DNA from: Lepidodermella squamata
Taxonomy: Eukaryota > Gastrotricha
NCBI GenBank assembly: GCA_047495785.1
Contig: JBLDXI010000048.1
Span: 558,001 to 622,000, forward strand
DNA length: 64,000 nt
Direction of reading: 5' to 3'
Shown here one piece after another: positions 57,101-64,000 of this stretch. The notes under the pieces are model-generated. The model was not told the DNA's origin and ran no database searches. It was given only the letters and a program-made list of their open reading frames with translations. A program made the position numbers and the translations under genes. Every line of letters starts with the position of its first letter. Within the stretch, counting starts at the first letter, position 1.

Positions 57101-58678
57101 GCCTCGATTTCGGCTTGCAGAACTTCAATGCTGGATCTAAATTACAACAGATATCTCAGAATAGCAATCAACAGTCTCAAGAGTTAGTTTATCACTGACA
57201 ATAGAAACATCTAAAATTGCTGTGAACCTATTCCTAAATCTAGAGCACCATGATCTGAAAACTCACTTGAGCTCGGCGGCATTCTGTTCTTTCAATTCCA
57301 AGTTTTTCAGCACATCATCTCGCTCACTCACTAAACCAGTCAATTTTTGATCCGTTTCATCAAAACGTGCCTGTAAATCCGTCAGGGCCGATTTCTCAGA
57401 GCCAAGTTCTGTTTTCAAAACTTCGATTTCGGCTTCACGTTTCGCAATTTCAGTTTTGAGCGAATCATTATCGAGAGATTTTTCGGTCAGATTGAGATCT
57501 AGAGAGTCGATTTTCGATGCGAAATTGTACGCTAATTGGCCGATTGTCTCCATTTCAACGATATGGTCGGACAACTTCGCTTTCAAGCTATCTGATTCGT
57601 CCGATTTTTCAGCCAGTTTTATCTTGAGATCAGCAATTTGAGTCTCGAGTTCAGCAATCAGCCGGCTGGCGGATTCCAATGCTGCTTCTTTGGCAGAAAG
57701 ATTCGCCTCGCTTTTTTCCAACTCGGCTTTGGTAGCTTTCAATGATTCGTCCAAAGCTTCACATTGTTCGATTTGAGTTTTCAGTTTCAACTCAATTTCT
57801 TGCTTCAAATTTTCCAAAGCCTCGATTCTTTTCAATAGAGAACCTGTAAAAAATATGCGATGATGTCCAAATAACGAAGAATTTTGCAAAATTTAGACCA
57901 TTTTCTAGCGATAGAGCTTCGATTTGTTTGATCTTCTCTGTCAAGTCGAGGTCCAATTTTTCCCTTTGACGCCTCAGTTCTTCGATTTCTTCTAGGCGGC
58001 AATCAAGCGATCGATTGAGATCACTGGTAACAGATTCGAAATGCGCCTGGTTCTCTTCCATCTCACGCTTCAGATCGGCAACTAAATGTTAAAGAATGTA
58101 ATTTCCGAATCTCGGGATTGAACAAATTTCAACCTCGACTCTTGTATTCAGCATCCTTCTGGAGAGCAAGTTCAGTAAGCTCGGCTAATCGACTTTCGAG
58201 GTTCAAAATTCGATCTTCCTGCTCATCGTTTTTCTTCAGAGCTGATTTACAAGTCTCTTCAGCTAATATCAGAAATAAAAATCATAGAAAATCGCCGATG
58301 AAATGCGAGTAATCAACTTTTAGCGAAAGAAATCTCCAGCGTTTTCGCATTTTCCAGCAAGCGCGAATACATTTGTTGAACCGTTTGAGTTCTCGCGACA
58401 ATATCAGCTCGCGCTCGTTCTTCAACCTGCATTTTCGACGCCAACTGCTGGTTCAAAATCTGCGCCTTCTGCAACTCATCTTTCAACGTTTTCACGTGAG
58501 TCTCAGCTTGGCGCAATTCGTGATCTTTCAACTTCAAATGATACTCGTTCTGCTGGATGTAACGGTTCAATTCTTCAATATTGCCTTGAACAATCGCTTG
58601 AGTGTCAAGCCGACGTTCAGCAACTGCGGTAACCTTCTTCGTCTGCATCATCATTTGAGACGTCATTTTAGAATGCAT
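54117..58678 (-). CDS. Long coiled-coil protein with basic C-terminal tail
   Basis: Eight exons on the minus strand: 58318-58678, 58134-58262, 57899-58081, 57267-57843, 57061-57136, 56481... (55753-56481), 54704-55117, 54117-54332. They join in frame to 894 aa. Residues about 20-660 are almost continuous heptad coiled coil rich in E, K, L and Q (for example LKTQIEQCEALDESLKATKA, KITDLEEKLTKERKAAKAAE), with no motor or other globular domain. The last 230 residues are Ser/Thr/Pro/Lys-rich (KKKGRKSAPA, KKPVPDFTSPV) and end in FAFLDDCPF. This suggests a structural or scaffold protein (cytoskeletal, centrosomal or chromosomal); I do not recognise the orthologue. The first ATG lies just 3' of an AG acceptor (TTTGATTTATAG, 58691-58702), and an upstream gene ends only 138 bp before, which suggests operon-type processing. 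A tRNA-Leu lies in intron 5. Confidence 0.85.
56528..56611 (-). tRNA. tRNA-Leu (anticodon CAG)
   Basis: The 84-nt sequence folds completely. It has a 7-bp acceptor stem (GTCAGGA/TTCTGAC) with discriminator A, a D arm with GGCCGAGCGGTC, an anticodon stem CTGCG/CGCAG with loop TTCAGGT, a long variable arm (CAGT/ACTG) as in type II tRNAs, and a T arm GTGGG-TTCGAAT-CCCAC. It has no intron. It lies in intron 5 of the coiled-coil gene, same strand. Confidence 0.96.
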
Positions 58679-58723
58679 TACTTGCGACCTATAAATCAAA
58701 TTTGATTATAAAACGTTGTCTTT

Positions 58724-58729
58724 TTTATT
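58724..58729 (-). terminator. Poly(A) signal between two closely spaced minus-strand genes
   Basis: AATAAA (minus strand) lies 99 nt after the stop of the RxxRFG protein and about 33 nt before an AG splice acceptor that precedes the next gene's ATG. This order, poly(A) signal then acceptor then start, is the layout of trans-spliced operons. Confidence 0.5.
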
Positions 58730-58827
58730 GTGATTGGTAGCAATGATACAAGATATTTACACATAACACACTGAAACGATAGAGAAACGAAAAAACATCA
58801 ATGCTAAACGAGCAAACAATCGATGAT

Positions 58828-59187
58828 TCAAGAACTTTGAGCCTCGACAAAGCGCTCTGAGCGCTTTTTTCGCTTCTCTTCAACTTCAGGATCTGCAGGC
58901 GCGGTTGCAGCAGGCTTATCACTGCCGTTTTCCACGGCGCCGAAGCGTTCCTTGCGCTTATCACGCTTCTCCTTCACCTCTGGAGTAGCTTCAGGTGCTG
59001 CTGCTTCTTTGCCGTTCGCTGCAGACCCAAACCGTTCAGCTCGAGTCTTTTTCTTGACATCTGTAGGCAAATCCGTACCGAAACGTTGCGACCTCTCGAC
59101 TTTCTTTTCTGTGGATGCTTTAGCTGGTTCAGGCTCGATCGCACCGAACTTTTCGGCTCTCAACTTTTTCTTATCATCAGTACTCAT
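58828..59187 (-). CDS. Small basic protein with RxxRFG repeats (SARNP/Tho1 C-terminus-like)
   Basis: A single exon encodes 119 aa. It contains four copies of a short basic motif: KKLRAEKFG, KKTRAERFG, KRKERFG and KKRSERF, separated by Ala/Pro/Glu-rich linkers. Such RAERFG repeats occur in the C-terminal half of SARNP/CIP29/Tho1, nuclear mRNA-export proteins that bind RNA and the UAP56 helicase. The SAP domain of those proteins is absent here. I therefore call it SARNP-like by motif only. It lies directly upstream of the coiled-coil gene on the same strand, with 149 bp between stop and next ATG. Confidence 0.7.
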   Translation of the reverse strand: MSTDDKKKLRAEKFGAIEPEPAKASTEKKVERSQRFGTDLPTDVKKKTRAERFGSAANGKEAAAPEATPEVKEKRDKRKERFGAVENGSDKPAATAPADPEVEEKRKKRSERFVEAQSS

Positions 59188-59788
59188 TTTCGCAAATACA
59201 AGAAATTAATGAAAACCTAGTTGAAGTGATACAACCGTAATAAAACAAATGAAATGAAAAAGCCCGAGACAGAGGTCACGATCGGTGCTCTATGTTCTAA
59301 TTTACTACCCATGGCCTTCCAGTGCAAAATGCCAACTCAGCAGAACTTAAGAACAACGCAAAATGCACAGATAAAGAATCAAGAACACTAAGAATCAGTT
59401 ATGGCGATTAAACACGAACAAATCTCAATATGAGAGTAGATGTCTTCAACAGCTAACAGCTCTCTCGGCGGTAAAGCAAGGCAGTTCCTTATATTTCATT
59501 CCGTACTCCGGTCGTTTCAGGTTTCGTTGGTAGTTTTTCCCTCTCAGCAGGTTAAGGTTAAACGCGGCTCCCAGGCTTGAGGTTAGGGTTATGTTGGGGG
59601 TGGGGTGCCCTCTGAGAGTGAACCATCTCCGTCTGAAAGGGAGACATCTGAGAGCGGCGATCTCTTGGAGGGCACTTCGATTGAAGGAGGCGATTCCGGA
59701 CCATCAGATTTCTGTTATCGATGAAAACTGATACGGCTTTGATTACCTACGTTTATTGTGAATAGCGGGTAAGTAAAAACCCATAAGT
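59188..59788. other. Upstream region of the minus-strand gene pair
   Basis: No gene was seen. It probably contains the promoter for the SARNP-like gene and its downstream partner. Confidence 0.45.
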
Positions 59789-60121
59789 ATGATTGACCAC
59801 GACTACGTTGGCGCAATGGACCCTGGCGACGCATCGCTACACCAAAAAATGAAAGCTGCGGGAGATTTCTTGAAAGCAGATCCCAGCTACCAAACAAACC
59901 CGATGGCTCAAACGTTAGGGGTGTTGATCGAGTTTTCAGCCTCTGTGCTCCCCAGAGTGGTGGCTCTAGAAGAGGAACGCTGCAAGCAGCAGGAAAGCAT
60001 TGTTCAATTTCAGCAACAACTGATGATTGTAGCTTACGACCGCAAAAATGATCTGGTGGCGATGGAACGGCGTTCGTGTAACAAAATATGGATTGAGAAG
60101 CCTGAAAAGTTTCGCCGTTGA
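59789..60121 (+). CDS. Uncertain 110-aa ORF, possibly retroelement-derived
   Basis: An open frame starts MIDHDYVGAMDPGDASLHQK and ends in IEKPEKFRR. The middle has a helical, glutamine-rich stretch (EEERCKQQESIVQFQQQLM) and then VAMERRSCNKIWIE, faintly like the start of a LINE ORF1 domain. Downstream frames look degraded (VDALHYHLKTRRG). It may be a retroelement relic or a chance ORF. Confidence 0.25.
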   Translation: MIDHDYVGAMDPGDASLHQKMKAAGDFLKADPSYQTNPMAQTLGVLIEFSASVLPRVVALEEERCKQQESIVQFQQQLMIVAYDRKNDLVAMERRSCNKIWIEKPEKFRR

Positions 60122-61966
60122 GTCGACGCGCTCCACTATCACTTAAAGACTCGAAGAGGTCGACCGCTAGAACACACGCAAACTATACCACGAGGCTTAC
60201 GACGATAAACTCTTCTGAGCGCAAGGACGCTTCTTTGGTGATTTTATGAGAGCTGATCTCCCCAGCGATTTGAAGCTATTAGCTATTCTACCTGCGTCTC
60301 ACCCCAAACAGTGCTTTCCGACACTCAGTCAACAAACAGTTCAACAAACTCAAGGAGGGTCAGAGGTTATTCGCTTGATTTGCTTGTGGCATACCCTGCA
60401 CCATGTGGGAACTGAGTGAACATGTTTTGGTGCGAGGGCACTTATCATCGATTCTCATTGCTATTGGAGTGGAATCGTCGAGTTGGTGATATGGAACCCC
60501 ATGATGCGCTTATGTCTTATGTCAAACCTATAAGCCCCAGACCCCAGATGAGGATATAAGTAGCGAATGAAAGATCTACAGATTAACGGTTTAAGATGAA
60601 TGGCCGCCTCCGTGAAGTGGGAAAAACGGGAAGTAATTGCGCCAGCGATGAGTGGGTTAGGGTTTAGTTTCGGCACACTCGCCCTCTGAAGGTTGCAGGT
60701 TTTCGGACTTCCCCAGCCACCAAAACCCGGCGCCTAAATTCTCCCGCCTTCCCCGCCCTGTTGCGGCGGGCTGCAGGGTAGTTGGGATATGCGCTTGCAA
60801 CTTACAACCAGAACAGCGGAACAACCGGAGTGAAGCGGAAAGGCGCGCTTGAGTTGCAGTTTTAAAAATCATTCATTCGACCTTTGAAAATAAGCAAACA
60901 GCGAACTTAAATTATCCGATACTAAAATAAACTTTTACGCATTTCAGTATAACTAAAACAATATAATAATTTGCAAATTAATCGCAGGTTTTTTTTTATT
61001 CATCGACTAGTTTTTTTCTTTTTTTTCGGCGCGGGAAACGAGAAGGCGATTGCGATGGCTGTGTAGGATGGCAGCCTTGATGGAAGCTGGACGCTTGATT
61101 TTGGGAATGTGCTTAGGGCTCAGGTCATAGCCTGTCCGTCAGCTTGCACATTAACTGCTTTCAACAATGCGGTCAAAAGAGCTAAATTCTTATTCTTGTG
61201 AGAAAAGAGAATTAACTTAAGCTTCGTCAATAAGTTCATGCTGCACTCACCGAAATTGTCCGTGAAACCGGTCCTTTTCGTTCCTGATGCTGTACAGAAC
61301 TCCCCAGGTATGCAGCTTGCTATACTGTCAGTCTCGCTTGGACATGCGCTTGGGCAGATCGCGGTTTAACTAGTTATTTTCCGCGCCGCGCTCGAGTCGA
61401 TCAGAATGTGACGGACCTTCTATCTTTCTACCAAAAAGCTACCTTGGAGCTAGGGCACATGCGTATTAACGCTGGTATAGCGAGGAGTTTTAGACCGAAA
61501 ACAACAGACGTGCCCGCGCATTGCCCCGCTGTGCTCTGGTTAGCTAGTCTCGTGCTCGAGCCATATCCGACTGCCTTCAAGGGTTGGCATCGGGTTTCGG
61601 ACGTAACTATCGTAGCACATTTAAATTCTTTGTCCGAAATTACCCCTGTTTTATCCAAAATTGTTAGAACTATTTTCGCGATTATAGGCCAGAATATCGG
61701 TACTAATTTGCCATGATTGATACTTAGGATCATCAGTTCTTTATGGTACACAATTTTGTGCTGAAAGTTAAAAAAGCTAGTTCACCTTGAAAATCACGTT
61801 TTTGTTCAAAAGAAAACCACGTTTCAGTAATTCAGTGCAATTTATTTCAAAAAGTAGTTCGAACTTCGTTTATAAGAGCATTAGTCGCTTAGGAATACAA
61901 TTTAAAGGTATAATATAAGAAAAAGCATTGTCAGTTTCAATATATCAGAGTTTCCAGGTACTCAGT
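60122..61966. other. Intergenic, probably repeat-derived
   Basis: No supported gene. Patches of higher GC (about 60660-60850) and several short frames on both strands lack recognisable domains. A poly-T tract lies near 60990-61030. Confidence 0.4.
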
Positions 61967-64000
61967 TTAGCTGACATCTACAGACACCAGATATCGCAAA
62001 CTGATTTGATTGACGCCAGCAATATAAATGCTGTAATCACTACGATTTCCACCCTCCAGAAGCTCGCCGCGTTGAGATGATTCCTCCACTGAAATCGACC
62101 GACCAACTGGGACTTCCAATTGATACTCCAAGCAACTGGAATCCTTATCCATGGTGATCCAACGCGACTCGCACGGATTCGGACATACGGTGCCAACAAA
62201 TCGAATAGAATGATAATTCTAAGACAAAAAATTCTTACACGAAGAAAAACAACTATTTTTAGCAACTTACGTCAGGAGGAATGAGATTATTTGACGGGTA
62301 ATAGTCGATTGCCTTATCGAAGAAGTAGCAATTACCCATACCAACATCGGCTAGCAAAAGCAGAAGAGATTTCGGGGCACATTTGGCTGACCCAGCTTTT
62401 TGAACGCACGGCATTGCCGAATCGTAAAATCGATCAACATGCGAATAATCATGCAGACCATGACGCAAAATCGCCGGAAAATCAGCCAGCGCAGCATGCT
62501 CAAACCACAGCAATTTATGATTAGAAAAACTTGCGTGAACAAAGCGATGACCAAACGCCGCATCAGCTTCTCGATCGACGCGAAAAATCGATCGAATTTT
62601 GATTGACCCATCGAAATCTCGAGTCGAATTTCGCAGATACGCATCAATTAACTCGATTTCATTGCCATCAATTTTGAACTCCAGCTCTTCAATTCTCGTG
62701 TTTAAAGCTTCGTAAAGCTGACCAGCGTCTCGACCCATCTGATGAGTAATGTAAAGCCGATGGAGACGAGCCATTAGAGCCATTTTATCTCGAATAATTC
62801 GCCTGTTGTCCAACGCTGTAGGCCGGTCAAGGCCGAAATTGTGCGGGATTAGCTCCTAGAATGCACTCGAAGCTTGTTCGACGAAGCGTATCTGCTTTTC
62901 CTCGCCGATTTGATTGAGCAAATCTTTAAGAATATGATCGGCCTTTTCAAGAAGCCGTTGGCCGTCTCGCTGGTTCGCCAAAATTTGGGACATTTGATCG
63001 GCATCTAGGCCAAGATCCTCGCGAAGTTCTCGCTTCGCCTCTTCAGGGTCGAACATTTTGGCGACAAGGTCTCGAACTGCGGGTGAAGCTTTCTTATCGC
63101 CCAGCTCTTCATCGTCTCTATTTGATTGCATCAAAGTCGAAATATCGATAGGCTCATTTGACGGGTCGGCTAAAGGCACCGGTTGGTATTTGTAAGCCGT
63201 CACTTGCCCTGCTAAGGACAACTGACCTTTTCCCTTTTCCCATAAACGACCGGTTTTGTCGAAGAAAAACTGCTCAAATTTTCGCTCAGCCGATGTTGCA
63301 TTCGGGAATTTATCCACGGTGTAGCTGCCAATTTCGGTACCAATCCGACCCCAACTTCGCAAAACCCACCACGATTCTCTAAATGCTGAAATTTCAAAAT
63401 AGTCTAACGGAAAATTTAGTTCGTCACTTTTGATTAGATTCGAAAAGCTGAATCTTGTAGAACGAATTTCGACCCATGCTAATCGAAACTGAGTGAAGAA
63501 GGCACTGCCAACTTGTCCCATCAGCGTCCTTGTAGATATGAGCCTCTTTCTTTAATCCTGGAAAAAATTCGAAAAAAATTACCGAAAAACCCGAAATTCG
63601 GGATCCTACCTTCAAGCTCAGGATCCGAGGCTGGAAACTTTGTCCTCGCTCGCTTGTCATGCGTCGCTTCTTCCAGCTCGTCCTGAATCTCGACGAGTAA
63701 ATCGTGTTGGTCACGCATGGTTGAATTCGCATCGCTTGACAATCGCTTTCGATGCGGCGAGATCAAATTCAACGCGATTTCACGGTCTTCTGGCTTCAGC
63801 TGATTGTAGCCAGGAATTGACGTGATATCTGAAGCGTGACGTAGGTCGCTTTCTAAACACTTGGCGTGGTGCCAAACGACGCGTGACGACGCCGGTTCCA
63901 TTTTACCGACTCGAAATTCGCTCATCTGAATCGGCGAGTCGCAAATTTTACACTTTGACCGGTTGCTTTTCGAGTAGTCAAAAATTAGGCTATCATCGTG
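61967..64000 (-). pseudogene. PARP1-like gene: zinc finger, WGR, regulatory and degenerate catalytic domain; one in-frame stop (5' end outside window)
   Basis: Exons on the minus strand: 63610 to beyond 64000, 63428-63557, 62271-63378 and 61967-62218, joined by 49- to 52-nt introns. The order is a PARP-type zinc finger (FDYSKSNRSKCKICDSP, WHHAKCL), then a WGR domain (SFYKIQLFESNQ, WGRIGTEIG) and the regulatory helical domain (VRDLVAKMFDPEEAKRELRE; ELIPHNFGLDRP). A catalytic-like region (NSTRDFDGSIKIRSIFRVDR, LLWFEHAALADFPAILRHGL) ends YIAGVNQISLRYL. The NAD-binding HGS of LLWHGSR is replaced (FEHA), the GYMFGKGIYFAD segment is largely missing, and the catalytic Glu position reads Asp (RSDYSIY). 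A TAG at 62856-62858 interrupts an otherwise open frame at a position aligned to the human FYTLIPH segment. No BRCT or third zinc finger lies between finger and WGR. It is either a pseudogene or a shortened pseudoenzyme. Confidence 0.8.

Noticed and set aside
60461-61751. Several 70-107 codon frames on both strands
   Set aside because: No recognisable domain, mutually overlapping, and in repeat-like sequence.
62832-62858. A 27-nt GT-AG intron removing the in-frame stop of the PARP-like gene
   Set aside because: GTCGAA...TTCTAG would keep frame, but 27 nt is far below the 49-nt minimum seen elsewhere in this window; a true stop codon is the simpler reading.

Overview
The window is eukaryotic, from an invertebrate animal. 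Genes are split by many very small GT-AG introns (49 to 63 nt is common) in an AT-rich background. The gene content is metazoan: a nuclear receptor, a TGF-beta/BMP ligand, astacin-EGF-CUB proteins, GPI-anchored Ly6-type proteins and a WGR-type PARP. A nuclear receptor with two DNA-binding domains, and a closely spaced gene pair that looks like a trans-spliced operon, point to a protostome, perhaps nematode-like. The phylum cannot be fixed from sequence alone.

Layout: 1-4442 is non-coding. A seven-exon nuclear receptor with two zinc-finger DNA-binding domains (4443-10773, +) carries a palindrome-rich inverted-repeat element in its last intron. A Penelope retroelement fragment with a hammerhead motif follows (about 12.1-12.9 kb). 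From 13.2 to 42 kb lies a tandemly duplicated cluster of secreted or cell-surface genes. Repeated units contain a minus-strand PAN-like small secreted protein, decaying plus-strand PAN-like genes, a plus-strand GPI-anchored Ly6/uPAR-type gene (three almost identical copies) and a minus-strand pseudo-astacin (two copies). Several mobile elements sit in the cluster, one encoding a 43-aa AT-hook peptide.

Downstream are a TGF-beta ligand with an altered cysteine pattern (42777-44214, +), an ankyrin-repeat protein (45275-46175, +) and a third pseudo-astacin (47279-52065, +) with a foldback element in its longest intron. On the minus strand follow a basic RxxRFG-repeat protein and an 894-aa coiled-coil protein (59187 to 54117), which resemble a two-gene operon. 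A tRNA-Leu(CAG) lies inside an intron of the coiled-coil gene. The window ends in a PARP1-like gene whose catalytic residues are lost and which has one in-frame stop.

Main themes: (1) a receptor with a degenerate, low-complexity-interrupted first DNA-binding domain; (2) a secretory gene cluster evolving by duplication, gene conversion, exon fusion and decay, in which all three astacins have lost every zinc ligand; (3) a second, unrelated pseudoenzyme (PARP-like); (4) several inverted-repeat elements, two of them with clear target-site duplications.
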